Source of the DNA: Dichetophora obliterata
Lineage: Eukaryota > Arthropoda > Insecta > Diptera > Sciomyzidae
Length of the DNA stretch: 64,000 nucleotides
Assembly (NCBI GenBank): GCA_963920525.1
Contig: OY986438.1
Span: 182,388,888-182,452,887, forward strand
Reading direction: 5' to 3'
The position numbers and the translations under genes are program-made. The notes beneath the pieces were generated by a model, which worked only from the letters and a program-made list of their open reading frames with translations, searched no databases and was not told the DNA's origin. Positions 1 through 11,433 of the stretch are shown piece by piece. Numbering within the stretch: position 1 is the stretch's first letter; every line of letters begins with the position of its first letter.

Positions 1-2205
1 ACAGGGCTGTTAGTTTCTTATTGCATAAATTTTATTCAATTTCAACTAATTGTAAGTATACCCAAGACATGATTTTTGACAACTTTTTGAAATGAATGTT
101 TTAACCTTTTAACTTATATTTTTTATAAAACCTTTTTCTCATTTTTAATATATTTTAGTCAAATTGGAATATTTTTAATATTGAGCTGAAAAATTAAATA
201 GGCAGATTTTGCCTAATACTAAAAAAATCTAGCTATAAATTTAGCGAAGTGTTTTAATTTAATATAGTCTTTGAGAATCTAATTATATTTTGACTTCCTT
301 TAAATTGATGTAACTATCCGTCCTTAATATTTCGTCACTCAGCCTTAAAAATTATATAATTAAAACGTCTGCTGATGGCAGTTAATATAACAAGATAAAA
401 CATATTTATTAGATTCATTTTTCGTTCTTATTTGCTTAACATAGTTTATAGCAAGTTTTTACTAAAACATCATGGGAACAACCAACTAGTTCGACCTGAA
501 GTACACTCTAAGGTCATTAATAATTCTTGCAACCATTAGATTTCCCTTAAAAAGTAAATACTTATGTGCTCGCTGTCTCAATGAAGACATTTCCGACACC
601 CAAATTACTACTCTTGACAGGAAGTCATATTTCTGTTCTTCCCTCCGGTGCAAACAAACACACACTCTCATACTAACACCTGGCAATTGTTCTTGACGCC
701 ACAAAATCAGCGTCATTATTTGTACTTCACCCCAGTAACCATGTCTTGTTAACGCTGTCTTTAACCAGAAGTTCAAAAATAAAAACAAAGGAAAAAAAAC
801 CAAATCCAAGACGCTCAGACACAGTTGGGGTTTGATCCTGGAATCTTCTACTTCTGTGCACAGCATGTCAAATTAGTTCTATTGTCTCACAACTGAAGAA
901 GAAATAAGCAACAGTTTTATTTTCACTGATGAAATTTGATGAGTTAATTTCAGCAAAATAGAAATAAAAAGAATAATAAATGAAAAAAGAAACATATCAA
1001 AAACAATTATATTCTATCGTTAATTTTCCATTTTCCTTCAAAAATTATGTGGTTTGAAATAAAACACAGAAAAAATAAAGGTAGAAAATCGCTGTCGCAC
1101 ACAACAGCAGGATTCCCTACGGTAGATAAAGTTAGGCCGCTGACTCCAAGCCGCTGAGTGTAACATAGTTCCCGCTGAGTCGAGACTTGGCTAAGATACA
1201 GACAAGACTAACGTTCATATGAGTTGTTACCTGTTTGTGGAAATTTTCAACTTTACACTTGATGGATAAGAAATTGTTGCCAGTTGTTCTTATTATTTTC
1301 TTATTGTTGTTGTTGTTGTTGATGTTGTTGATGTTGTTAATTTTGATGACTACATGATAGCTGTTGTTATGTGTAACCATAAAAATGTCACTTCCGCAAC
1401 TGTTTATCAATTTAATTAACATAGTAAAATTCCTCGTCAATGGACACTGATGTTACTCAAGGTAGATGTTGTAATTTTTATTTTTAATTCATGCCTGTTA
1501 ATGCTTAAATTAATTATTGGTGTTAATTAGAGACTAAATAAATTATATACATGAGATATAATGAATTTTTTTTATGATTTGCTTTTTATTATAGGGAAAT
1601 TTTTTATTAACAATGGACTTTTACTTGAGTTAGTTAACGGTTAGTTAGTTAATGGTCTAGGAGAAAATCACATCTACCACTAATAAAATTGGCAAAGCAC
1701 ATTAACAACATACGCGAATGAAATTTTTATTTAATATAAGATAGTATCTGAGCATAGTTTTTGACGTCATGTCTTCATGCGCATAATATATTGGAATTTC
1801 TGAATTTAATAGAGCTTGGTAATACTGTTTCGATCAAACAGATAATTAAGTTGACTTCTGTCGAAAGCTTAAAAATTTTATGCCTCAATCACTTATACAC
1901 GGAGGAAAATCTCGGCTTTAAGTTTGTTTGGCGGTAAACATATTATATTTATAGATAGCATTGCAAGCAAAATTTTGTTTAAAATAAGCAAGAATTTGCT
2001 TGGACTCAAATAAAGTGCATTTGTGGCACTCACATTGAGAGAAAACTGAGAACGTAAGTTCATTAATAATATAAAATGTTTAGGGATAAATAAATGTTTT
2101 TAATATGTTTTATTTCTGGGCAAGTATAATTTATTTATTTACAAAAACAATACGTTTGGACATGTTGTTACGAATAAATTTTTTTTTTAAACTCCAATAT
2201 ATTTA
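1..2205. other. AT-rich non-coding sequence
   Basis: No open frame here resembles a known protein. The longest ones are short, low in complexity and lack coding character. The stretch is AT-rich with many A and T runs and a GTT-type microsatellite near 1296-1345. I see no transposon ends with confidence. Confidence 0.6.
1296..1345. repeat. GTT trinucleotide microsatellite
   Basis: The sequence shows about eight nearly uninterrupted GTT/GAT-GTT units. It explains the Asn-rich reading frame on the minus strand (runs of N near its middle), which is therefore not a gene. Confidence 0.9.
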
Positions 2206-2211
2206 GTTAGG

Positions 2212-2252
2212 AAACAAAAGAGAGAAAAGAGAGAAAAGAGAGAAAAGAGAGC
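2212..2252. repeat. 9-bp purine tandem repeat
   Basis: About four copies of a 9-bp unit close to GAGAAAAGA form a purine-only tract. A shorter echo of the motif lies near 2331-2350. It is simple-sequence DNA with no coding content. Confidence 0.85.
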
Positions 2253-3480
2253 AATTCGCGAAAAAATTAAATCGCAAAGAATATTTATTTGCACCTAAAA
2301 ACTTATTGTTTAAATGGTTTTAAACAGACGAGTGAAAAGAGAGAAAGAGTAAATTCTTTTATATTCTAAGCAGTATTGCAGCAGCAGCTGAACATTTAAG
2401 CTGAACATGGTAAGTAAAAAATGTATTAAGTTTTTATTAATATTTTTAATATTAAAAAATATATTTAGTTTATTTAAACGCATTACAACATTCATTTGCA
2501 TGAACAATTAACACTTATCGAATTAATGCTAAGCAAGCTATTTTCTTTTACTACGTTTCCTTAGCGAGTTGAGCCTGAGTTGGGTTTTCGTAAAGTTGAC
2601 AAAATGGCGTTTCTGACTCGAAAGTGTCTAGAGTAAGTATATTTTGTAAATATTAATACGGATATTTGCCTCAAATGGAAACAGATTTCATTTTAACATA
2701 ATATTTGAGGTTATTACAGACGATATCAGTTCACGGATGGCTAGAGTCAAAGATTTTGGGGAATTATAACATAAACCAAGGATCATTTTGAGGAACTCAC
2801 CCGCACAATTTTTTAGGCGCTTTTTTTAAAACATATGTATGTTTTATATATATACATACATATATACACTTTATGGCAATGTATGTGTTTGTATGTAATT
2901 GTTTTAAAAGTAATAAAGTAATATATAAATGAAAATATTAAATTTTTTTGTTTTTTTTTACCCGACTTTTTGCTCTATATCTCAGGAACCCAGTGGTATT
3001 GGAAGTTAAAATACAGATAAACATTACTGAGGGAGGTCCCTCAACACATTGCATATGGTCTCATCTCTATTAACTCAACGACCAATTTTCATACAAAAGT
3101 GCCCATAATCCTTTAATAAAATAACTAGCTGAATCGGGTCCACTTTGCTACACCTTTCAAAAACTACCCTTACGACGAATAAAGTCAAAATGTTGTATTA
3201 ACAATGAAAAGAAACTATTGATATTAACATCACAAGTCTTATTTTGAAACATCCCGCTTACAGTTCTGCATTACAATGTCATTACTGATACATTTTATAA
3301 GCGGGATGGTATTGTTCAGTTTTGACAAATGACCGATTAAAGTTAATTTAATCGAGTCAGATGAATGTGAGTTTCTATTTTTAAAAGCTAATATTCCAAA
3401 AATGTTTTTTACGTTTGACCAAGATTATAAATATTAATTAATTATTATTAACAATATATATTATGTGCTCGGTTAATTCT
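2253..3480. other. AT-rich spacer
   Basis: No gene or transposon protein is recognisable. Around 2960-3010 there is a phrase (TATATCTCAGGAACCCAGTG) loosely like the reverse complement of the 125-bp tandem repeat at 45295-45765. The similarity is weak and could be chance. Confidence 0.5.
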
Positions 3481-3629
3481 TCATAGCCGTAGAGCAAGGA
3501 TAGGTGTCAGATTATCACCGCACGAACCACCAAACATCTATTTGTCCAGAAAAACTAAACAGAAACGATGTGAAGACAGTCGATGCAGATATCTTTACTA
3601 TTGGTGAAGTGGGCAATATAATTTAAAAA

Positions 3630-3966
3630 AAAATAAAATAAATTACAAAGATGCATCTGCATTTGTAGATCCGGGCAGAAACTGCACACTTGTATAATGA
3701 TCGTATACTGAATGCATTGGAGAGCCCAGGATGTTCAACAACATTTCGCCGGAGGGAAATATACATGTAGATATCAGCAAACTCAATGTCTAAATTCAAA
3801 TAGATGGTAAAGTCTTAGATATTGACTAAGACTTTGGCTAATTGCCGACGACGATCTAAAATCTGAAGACGTTCTTCTCGGTAAAGATGCTATTTGTCGG
3901 GAGGGAGTGGGATTAATTATTAAAGGTTATAGCTGCTGGGTGGAAGGTGTCTCTAAACCTACCCCA
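3630..3966 (+). pseudogene. gypsy aspartic protease remnant
   Basis: Translating around 3640 gives a phrase ending in AFVDPG, which fits the D-T/S-G active-site region of a retroviral-type aspartic protease with the middle residue changed to P. About 70 codons later (3868-3950) comes DVLLGKDAICREG, typical of the second half of gypsy proteases, followed by GYSCWVEG. Stops and frameshifts separate the pieces. The family normally cleaves the Gag-Pol polyprotein. This copy cannot. The match is by family pattern and order before RT, not by a database search. Confidence 0.6.
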
Positions 3967-3975
3967 AAGATAATT

Positions 3976-4440
3976 TTTTTTATACTGAACCAACGCTCAG
4001 GGGATACCCCCTATAAGTGTGTAAGCATTGTGTTGATTCGGAAGATGGGTGATAGTTAGTTGTAGGGTGGATAGATGGAGTAGTGTCGGGGAAGATTAGT
4101 TTTAAATTTGCACAGCTCAAAACTGCTGGGAAACTCGCTCGCAGGGAGACTTTTCCACAACCTAACTGTGTGACTAAAAAAAGAGTTATCTTGGTAATGC
4201 GAGGTTCTGATGGACATCGAGGCAATGGTAAAGGGGTGATCTTGTACAGCTGCCCGAGTGGACCTGGGAAACACACGAGCTGGTGGCGTCAGACCATGTT
4301 TCTCCCTTGAACACTTCCCATGGTAATACCTATACAGAAGGCTTAAGCAACCAACATTACGTCGATGCCCAAGAGAGTTGGGAGAGGATGAAATACTTTC
4401 ATTCCCTATCAATTTTATTCAACAAGAGCTGCAACAACTC
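3976..4440 (-). mobile_element. Non-LTR retrotransposon 3' fragment, copy A
   Basis: The minus-strand frame 4056-4412 (118 residues) has the C-terminal end typical of Jockey/CR1-type LINE polymerases: LIGNE..SSSPNSLGHRR, then LYRYYHGKCS, then VRLWKSLPASEFP near the end. After the stop the 3' UTR runs to a short poly-A (poly-T on + at 3977-3984). This marks the true 3' end, while the 5' side is truncated. A second copy in the opposite orientation is at 35640-36454. It sits inside the gypsy element between protease and RT, so it inserted after the gypsy element. Confidence 0.8.
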
Positions 4441-4514
4441 TGACACGTCCTTTCTGCTCATTGCGTTTGTTTTGCAGAAAAGACTGCCGAGTTGGGAAAT
4501 TGGGCTGTGAAAAA

Positions 4515-5000
4515 AATTTTAATAAAATTTAATTCTGATGTTTCGGTCAACATGAAGCCGTAGCGTTTACCTTTTGCCAAACGACAAATTTTTACTCAAC
4601 GAGCTCTTGGATTATGACATCCAATATGCCGATTCCGAGGGGAAGACCAACCAGTAGTGTTGGTCGGCAATAAGAAGGAAGAACCTTGTGTTGATTTTTA
4701 TTGTTTAAATTCGATCACCGAAAAGTCACTATTTCCGATGTCAAATTTGGAAGAACAATTGACCGAAAATATTTTTTTATCGTTGGATTTGTGGATGGGA
4801 TACCATCAAATCAAAATTGACGAGTGTTCTTAGAAATACACCGGTTTTGTGACGACAAACGGCCACTATGAATATAACAGAATGCCTTTCCGACTGGTCA
4901 AAGACCAGTATTCTGGAGTGGTATTCTGGAGTGTAATGATTGATGGAGTGTAATGATATCATTGAGATTTTGTGCAATAAGCATGTGGTAGCATTATACG
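4515..5000 (+). pseudogene. gypsy reverse transcriptase remnant
   Basis: Short translated pieces give RLPFAKRQIF near 4567, then VDFYCLNSITEKSLFPM, then LSLDLWMGYHQIKIDE and FVTTNGHYEYNRMPF near 4850. These are the RT fingers and motif A region of Ty3/gypsy elements (the D in SLDL..GYHQI is a catalytic aspartate). Frameshifts and an in-frame stop after IDECS interrupt it. The F-x-DD active-site block that should follow is not recognisable, and the sequence after 4900 appears rearranged (a short duplicated phrase near 4910-4950). Confidence 0.8.
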
Positions 5001-5035
5001 ATTAAACGCTAGCGCTGTTGGTCTAGATAGTGTTT

Positions 5036-5370
5036 TGTTGCAGTCGACCAACGGCAAGGATTGGATACCTATATTTTACTATAGTCACCATTGCACAGCA
5101 TCTGAAGGAAAATTCCACAGCTTTGAGTTGGAAATTCTCGCAGTTGTCGCATATCTGAACCGTTTTCGTGTCCATATGCTGGGAAAATATTTAAAGTTAG
5201 TCGCCGATTGTTCTGCTATCGCCAGGGTTAAGGCAAACAAATAATTAATTGCAAAAATTGTACGCTGGTGGATTAAAATTCTTGACAACGATTGCGAATT
5301 TGTTTATCGTCAAGGCTCGCTTATGTCACATGTAGATGCTTTTAGCCATGCTCCCAATAAACCATAAGAA
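5036..5370 (+). pseudogene. gypsy RNase H remnant
   Basis: The frame starting at 5035 reads PIFYYSHHCTASEGKFHSFE, then LEILAVVAYLNRFRVHMLG and LVADCSAIARVKANK. After one stop it continues to IVRWWIKILDNDCEFVYRQG and MSHVDAFSHAPN. This is the Ty3/gypsy RNase H pattern with the catalytic E in the FELE motif and D in the VTD-like motif still visible. It degrades the RNA strand of the RNA-DNA hybrid in the living family. Here stops and losses make it a pseudogene. Confidence 0.85.
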
Positions 5371-5662
5371 CCTCTCAATCCGTGTGAATTCATTCTTAAA
5401 GTTTCTGCAGACAAAATTGACTGACTTCTAATAATGCAACTGCTAGATTCCGCTTTAATGGAAATTATTACTATTCTGAAAGATGAATTAAAATCTGATT
5501 AAGAAAAACAAATTAAATGTGAGTACTCATTTAAAAACCACCGTTTGTATCGTGTGAAAGAGAGGAAACTACTTTTGAATGAACCAAAGTCTATTCGATA
5601 GTGAATAGTAAAACTATGCCATGACGATGTTGGACATTTCGGGCTGGAAAAAAAAAATACAA

Positions 5663-5676
5663 CGTATAATCAAAAA
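5663..5676. repeat. Target-site duplication, left copy (14 bp)
   Basis: The 14-bp word cgtataatcaaaaa occurs here and again at 6131-6144, exactly bracketing the SINE-like insert. Long duplications of this size are typical of LINE-mediated target-primed reverse transcription. Confidence 0.85.
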
Positions 5677-6130
5677 TTACATAAATTAAATTTTGAGCTT
5701 TAGATCAAGTAAGTTTTTAAGAAGGCAACAACAACAACAACAACTCTGTATAGAGTCAATCACTTAGCTGACTAGACGGTCTTTTTCGGAAATCACTACA
5801 TTTTCCTCTTTAGTAGTCTTTGAGTGATTAAGCTGTGATCAACTCACTGTTTAAACTAGTATATGAGTGCGCAGATTTTGGAATTCATTCTTTTGAATTG
5901 TATGCCTGCTAATCATATGACATTTCAAAGCAGTAGACTATTTATAGATCATCGCCATCAACTCTATCAAGGGTTGCCATCTGTTCTAGTTGCTTCTTTA
6001 TGTATTTCAATATTCATTGGTGTTCGATAGTTTGTCGAAATGCACCATAGAAATGAAACGAGTTTTTTGCTTCGCCAGAAGCTAGTGTTCTAACTGAAAG
6101 GTGGCTATTTTCACAACAAAATGTATAATT
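5677..6130 (-). mobile_element. SINE-like dispersed repeat, copy 1
   Basis: This 454-bp block is flanked by perfect 14-bp direct repeats. It reappears at 12457-12860 (opposite orientation), 30170-30557 and 50524-50830. Copies are truncated at the end holding the phrase GCTTCTGGCGAAGC, while the end holding GATCTAAAGCTC is always kept. I therefore orient it on the minus strand with a variable 5' end. It contains an internal GTT microsatellite and no coding frame. No clear pol III A/B boxes were found, so it may be a SINE or the 3' tail of an unseen LINE. Confidence 0.8.
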
Positions 6131-6754
6131 CGTATAATCAAAAAGTTTTTGGTAAAAAAAAATTCGAAAATACACCCAATAGTATATCTCCGCATGAACT
6201 CAATGTTGCTACTATAAATCGAAGTGTGGAAGGCCGGATGTACTTCAGAGACCTTGAACCGATACCTTTTCGTCAAATGCATATCGATAATCTAGGTCCC
6301 TTCATTAAAAGTAATTGCGGAAATACCTACGTACTGGCTATTTGTGACGCATTTAGTAAATTCCTTATTTTAAAACCTGTAAGAAACACTATAAATTAAC
6401 CTATTATCAACGTTTTGAGCGAAATAGTAAGTTGTTTTGGACTCCCTAAACTTATAATTTCTGACCGAGGTACCGCCTTCACTTCCAAAACTTCCGAAAG
6501 CTACTGTGAGAATAATCACATTCAGCATAATAAAACTGCTGTACGAACGCTGATGAGCAACGGACAGGTTGAACGAGCGAACCAAATTATTTTATCATCC
6601 ATCCGAACTACAACTGAAAATCCGAAAAATTAGGATTTGAACCGTCGAGAACTCCAATGAACCTTCAATTCCCAGAAGAACGCTAGATCTGGCTACAGTC
6701 CCAATGGTAAGAATGATGCTTTGGTATGACATCAGCCTTATGGTATATGATATA

Positions 6755-7607
6755 CAGCTGCGGTCAAAATAATAGCAGTACCCTTATATTCAGATAATAC
6801 TAGTCTATAAATTTCGGATCCGGAAAGTCCATTTTCATTCCTATATGTACTTTCAACACTCGTTCCAACTCCGTACTCAGTTTCCTCCTATATTGTAAAA
6901 CTTTCAAGATACAGGGTGTTTTACGGTTTTTGTACGTGTTTAGTATTATTGATCTAGAATCTAAACTACTCACCATAAAATAAAAAATAATATTTTGTAT
7001 TTTAGAAAAAATATCTGATTTTTCATAAGTGTATCAATCGCTTTCGTGTCATGTGCTGTAGCGGAGAAAACATTTTGAGATTATCCAACAAAATATCGAC
7101 AAATTTTCTATCTTCTGTTTTAGCGGAGCTGTTACTGTCCAAAGTTAGAATTTAAAAAAATACTGTTGATTAAGTAATTTTTACATGAAAAAAAGACATT
7201 TTAAATTTGGACGGTTACAGTTCCGCTAAAACAAAAGATACAAAATTTGTTGATATTTCGTTGGATTATATCAGAATTTTAGCTACGTTACAGCACATGA
7301 CACGATAGTGGTTGATACATTAATGAAAAAGTTGATAATTTTTTAAAATACAAAATTATACTTTTTATATTATGGTGAGTAGTTTAGATTCGAGGTCAAT
7401 AATACTAAACACTTGTCAAAAACGTGAAACACCCTATGTCTCGGAAATTTTACAATATAGGAGGAAACTGAGTACGGAGTTGGAACGAGTATTGAAAGTA
7501 CATATAGGAATGAAAATTGACTTACCGGATCCGAAATTCGTAGACTAGTATTATTTATCCAAACATGTATGAATCTAAGGGCGCTGCTATTATTTTGACC
7601 GGAACTG
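6755..7607. mobile_element. Palindromic Tc1-type MITE (853 bp)
   Basis: The left end starts CAGCTGCGGTCAAAATAATA and the right end, reverse-complemented, starts CAGTTCCGGTCAAAATAATA. Both are flanked by TA dinucleotides (6753-6754, 7608-7609), the Tc1/mariner target. The inverted similarity continues almost to the centre near 7180, so each arm is about 400 bp and the element is close to a full palindrome. It has no transposase, so it is non-autonomous. The reading frame inside it is an artefact. Confidence 0.88.
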
Positions 7608-7609
7608 TA

Positions 7610-9375
7610 TATGGTATATTGTTTCCTCGATATCAGAACATATGTGGTTTTTGTTTTATACTTTACCCTATTTGACCCCATTGACTACTTTACTATGGGG
7701 CTATACAAATGATTGCATAGCCTATTTGGGGCGTTTATTATAAGATTCTCTGGTGCTACAAAAGTTCATGTACATGGTGCTATAAAAGAACTTTTTCAGT
7801 TTTATTTCCAATGGTTTGAATGTTTTTGATTGAACTTACACTTAAGTAACCAAAAAAAATTCGATATTTTAAGTCAAAGCCCATTTTATTTTGCAGCATT
7901 AAACTACTTTATTTTTTTATCTAACTTGATTTTAAACGATAAAAGTTCAAATCAGTGTAAGTCACAGTCTTATTTCAATGTTTTATATCAACCGTAAAAA
8001 ATAAAAAACTTCCAGCTGACTTTTCAAAGCCATGGAGTTACTTTATATGCCTTATTTTTATCTGAACATTCCTTTGGCATGATTTTAAACGGCAATCATC
8101 TCAGGCTTGTTGGCACGTTTTTTTATACCCTCTGACCACAGATGGTTGGCTGGCTGCACCCTTTGAGCCAACAGCAGTCAGCGGCACATGATAACCATGC
8201 GTTGAAAATTATCTGCGCAAAATTAAAACAAACCTTATTGGTATTTTTGGGTCAATCTGGGGTCACGTCAACACTTTTTGTTTTTGCATACAAAACAAAT
8301 GGTGGAGAGCAAAAAATAGTATAGGAGAAGAGTTGGCCAGCAACTTCGACAGCAACAACTTATCGAAATAAGTCAAAATAACAATGCAAACATATAAGAA
8401 AAATTAAACTCTGTCTCACTCAACTTGTGCTGCATGCAGATAAATTTGGACAAGTTGCAGTACCTTCGAGTTAACAGCTTTGAAGGGACTGCTGATGACT
8501 GGTCGGTTGGCTCGCTTGCTTACTTGTTTGCATTGGCAACACTTTGTTGCCGGATGGCTGCGCTTATAAGAGACGCATAAAAACAGAGACTGGCTAGTTG
8601 GCTGGCTAATCTCTATAGGCCACATTTATTTCCTTGGGCCACTGATAGCATGGCTATCAAAACATGGGAACACTTTTAAAAGCAAAAGCCTCACATGGAT
8701 TGAAGCATACGAGCTGCTAATAAAATGGAATTCTTTATAGAGCAGGCGACTCTGATGACGATGACGCCGACGAACAAGACACACTGAGAGCTTGGCGTTG
8801 GTAATGATGATGAGGTTGCATTTTTGGAACACTTGAATTGTGTAGAATTTGTAGGACAGCGAGTTGTTTGTGTTGTGCTATGTTGCTTGCCTGTGGCAGT
8901 GGTTAAGGATGGATGCTTCACCTGAATGAAGCTGCAAATGAGAGGACGTTACTTTTGCCACACACACACACACACATGCACACATGGACACACTTATAAA
9001 TATGGCTGGCTATTGTAATCTCATCGCAAATGAATTGAATGCTATGAATGTGTGCAGTAATTTTCAATTCATATCTAGAACACACGTCATTTTGTCTAGG
9101 ATAAAATGCTAAAAAATGTTGCAACCAACAGAAAAGCGATGAAAAAAAAGGCTAAAAGCAAACAGTTCTAAAAAATAGCGCTTTATTTGTAGGTCCTGCT
9201 GAGTTAAAGATAACTTGCGGCTACGTGTGCCTTGTAGTTAATACAGGGTCATTTAAGTATTAAAATCTTAAATATGTTTTAAGTCACTTATTAAACACGC
9301 TATTGATATTTTTCTTTATGACTTATAAAGTTCCAAAAAAATGCATTCTTATACATTTGTATTCCTAACGATATA
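7610..9375. other. Unique-looking sequence, partly less AT-rich
   Basis: No transposon protein or convincing host exon is visible. 7610-8100 is AT-rich and might include the tail of the gypsy copy. About 8100-9130 is more complex, with balanced composition and scattered GCAACAAC-type words, as often seen in fly introns or enhancers. A CA repeat lies at 8958-8991. The several 60-80 residue frames overlap on different strands and show no coding pattern. Confidence 0.5.
8958..8991. repeat. CA dinucleotide microsatellite
   Basis: About nine CA units are followed by imperfect CA/CATG units. It accounts for the Cys/Val-rich frame on the minus strand (CVHVCMCVCVC). Confidence 0.9.
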
Positions 9376-10899
9376 CAGCTGTTGCTAGCTAAATAGAAGC
9401 ACTTATAGTAGAGGATAGTTTTAATATTTTTTATTTATAAAATTCACTTTGTTTTAAAAGGTATGTGTTGTAACATATTATTTTGTTATACCATTATTAC
9501 ATTAACATAAAAAAATAAAGCAATTAAAAATTTTTTAATTCATTAAAACTTATTTTGAAAAGTTCTTACATTTGGTTTGGACATTTAATTAGAAACGTTA
9601 AAGAATTAATAGAAAATAGAAACGTTTTTCTGCTTTTATGTATTTTGTTATCAATATTTGGTAGGATAACCTTTGTGCTTGATGACGGCTTGGTATCTAC
9701 TTTGCATGAACCGTATTAGATTCCAACATCTTTACACGGGGTTGACTGACTTCCTACGCAACCTTGATTTTCTTAAATAGTTCATTAAAATACGAGATAT
9801 ACGAGTGCTCTATAGGATTTAAATCTGCACTAGTAGCCATAGTGGCCACTCGAGTAATCTGATTGAGTTATCTTCAAAGAATTTTTTCTGTTGATTTTTC
9901 CGTATGTTTGGGATCATTATTTTGTTGAAATGTCCAAACATCCGACACATTTTCTGCCGCCCATGGTAACATGACATCATTTGTCAGTAGTTCTTTGTTT
10001 AAAATACTATCATTTTGATGAATCGGACCAACTCCGTTCCATAAAAAGCATCCCCAAACATTTATCCCCTCGCAACAATGCTGTACAACCGGTAAAACTT
10101 TTTTCTGATGAAGCTCGCCCATTTTTTTTTTAACGCCTTACCAATTTTATACAGTCAGGTCTAATGCGATTGACCTTAGCTTCATCACTCCAGATTACGA
10201 ATTTCCATTGATTTTCAGTCCAATTTGCATGAACTTTCGCAAACTCCAATCGCCGTTTTCTTTGCTTAGACGTAATCAATAGTTTCTTGCGTGCCATTCT
10301 TTTGTGAAGGTCAATTTCAATTAAACGCCATGTAAAAGTACGCTTTGATGTGGAAATACTGTAATCCGAGTCAAACTGGCGTCAAATAGCTGTTTTCTTG
10401 GGTCTGCTTCTCAAAAACGCTTGATGTTTTTTAGAAATGTAGGCTGAGGTTCTCCGTGGTCGTTTCTTTCGTGGAACGTTCATGTGAGTTTCGAAAATGC
10501 GGTTTTCATTTCAGAACATTTCATTTGATCAGCAAAGTTCTGGTGCGAAAGTCCTGACTCTTGGCTTTATCCAATTTTACTACCAAAATAATTTAAATTA
10601 TTTGAACTCAAAACACTCTTGGATTTGTAACTTACCGAGCAAACGATAATTTGTACAAACTTTAATGATTTTTATAATGACTGACTACTGAATTTGTTTC
10701 TAATTAACTAAAACACCACATCAATGCAACCAAACTCAATTTTGTTGCTGGAAAAACAAGTGATTTACAATAACGGAGCAGTATTTGCATAAAAAAAAAG
10801 TATTTAAGCACAAAATATTAACGGTGAATCAAAACACGCCTAACCCAGTGATCAATATATAACGTAGCAGATGCGTTTCTAATTAGTTGCCAACAGCTG
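9376..10899 (-). mobile_element. Complete, inactive Tc1-like transposon (1524 bp)
   Basis: The left terminus (CAGCTGTTGCTAGCTAAATA) and the reverse complement of the right terminus (CAGCTGTTGGCAACTAATTA) are inverted repeats of roughly 28 bp. Each is flanked by TA, the expected target duplication (9374-9375 and 10900-10901). A decayed Tc1 transposase is encoded on the minus strand between them. Size, TIR position and TA target all fit a full-length Tc1 element. Confidence 0.92.
9640..10500 (-). pseudogene. Tc1 transposase (DD34E family), broken
   Basis: From a plausible start near 10480 the frame gives a basic N-terminal region with a TGA stop, then RKKLLITSKQRKRRLEFAKV, HANWTENQWKFVIWSDEAKV (first catalytic D) and RIRPDC. 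After a frameshift in an A-run near 10125 it continues MGELHQKKVLP, VWGCFLWNGVGPIHQ and VWTFQQNNDPKHT. The catalytic QQD is QQN here, one base from aspartate. After another shift comes SADLNPIEHS (the E) and, at the C-terminus, YQAVIKHKGYPTKY with a stop near 9650. The family cuts and pastes at TA. This copy has lost one catalytic residue and its frame. Confidence 0.9.
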
Positions 10900-10909
10900 T
10901 ATACGATTG

Positions 10910-11217
10910 ATTCTTGATTTCAGTGTGTATTTTTTATACAAATTTATTACGACCTTAAAAGCATTTCAAACTCCTTTGAACAGTTTTCAACATTTTAAAA
11001 CATAACAGGCTTCCATCAACGGATTCTGGTAAGGAAAAGGGGCAAACAAAGTACACAGCATTTGGCATTTTAAAAGTTTACGTCTGATAAATTCTGAAGA
11101 TGCAAATTAGGGAAATAAACTCGAAGAACTCTCATAAAAATATTTTCCTTGTGTTTTTATATTAAGGACAAAGGGTTCTGAGTGAATTAATCTTTTAAGG
11201 GTTGTATATTTGAATAT
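10910..11217. other. AT-rich spacer
   Basis: I see nothing recognisable between the Tc1 right end and the hAT target duplication. Confidence 0.5.
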
Positions 11218-11433
11218 ATACATATTAGGGAGTCCAATCCCGGAACCTTTTCTCGATCCCGGGATTATCGGGATTGAAAATCTCAATTCCGGGATCCCAG
11301 GATTAGTACGGGATTAAAAATATTAAGATGTAAATAATTCAAAACGTTTTTAATACAATTTTTTGTCATTTTTTATTTGAAACTAACAAATGTAAATTAA
11401 TTCATTTATAGTGTTACAAAAACAAAACACATT

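Larger units (their letters stand above)
5560..6720 (+). pseudogene. gypsy integrase remnant, split by insertion
   Basis: The N-terminal zinc-binding histidines are visible as CHDDVGHFG near 5615-5645. The frame is then interrupted by the SINE-like insert at 5677-6130 and resumes at 6121. The catalytic core follows: MHIDNLGPF (first D), then ISDRGTAFTSKTSESYC (second D) and NGQVERANQ (E) near 6560-6590. The core has one stop after NTIN near 6400 and ends in a stop after ENPKN. All three DDE residues are still readable, but the two halves cannot make one protein. Confidence 0.85.
3480..6750 (+). mobile_element. Decayed Ty3/gypsy LTR retrotransposon, nested insertions
   Basis: Remnants of protease, reverse transcriptase, RNase H and integrase lie in canonical Ty3/gypsy order on the + strand, all broken by stops and frameshifts. 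No LTRs, gag or primer-binding site could be identified. The element was later split by a minus-strand LINE fragment between protease and RT. A SINE-like repeat split the integrase zinc-finger region. A palindromic MITE sits just beyond the integrase. The internal order PR-RT-RH-IN separates it from Ty1/copia. It is clearly inactive. Confidence 0.85.

Noticed and set aside
486..866. A 126-residue minus-strand frame as a gene
   Set aside because: No domain, no transposon match and no coding character that I can see. Open length of this size can occur by chance in 64 kb.
1132..1440. Asn-rich minus frame as a gene
   Set aside because: It is produced by the GTT microsatellite.
7370..7681. 103-residue minus frame as a gene
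   Set aside because: It lies in one arm of the palindromic MITE, and its sequence is mirrored in the other arm.
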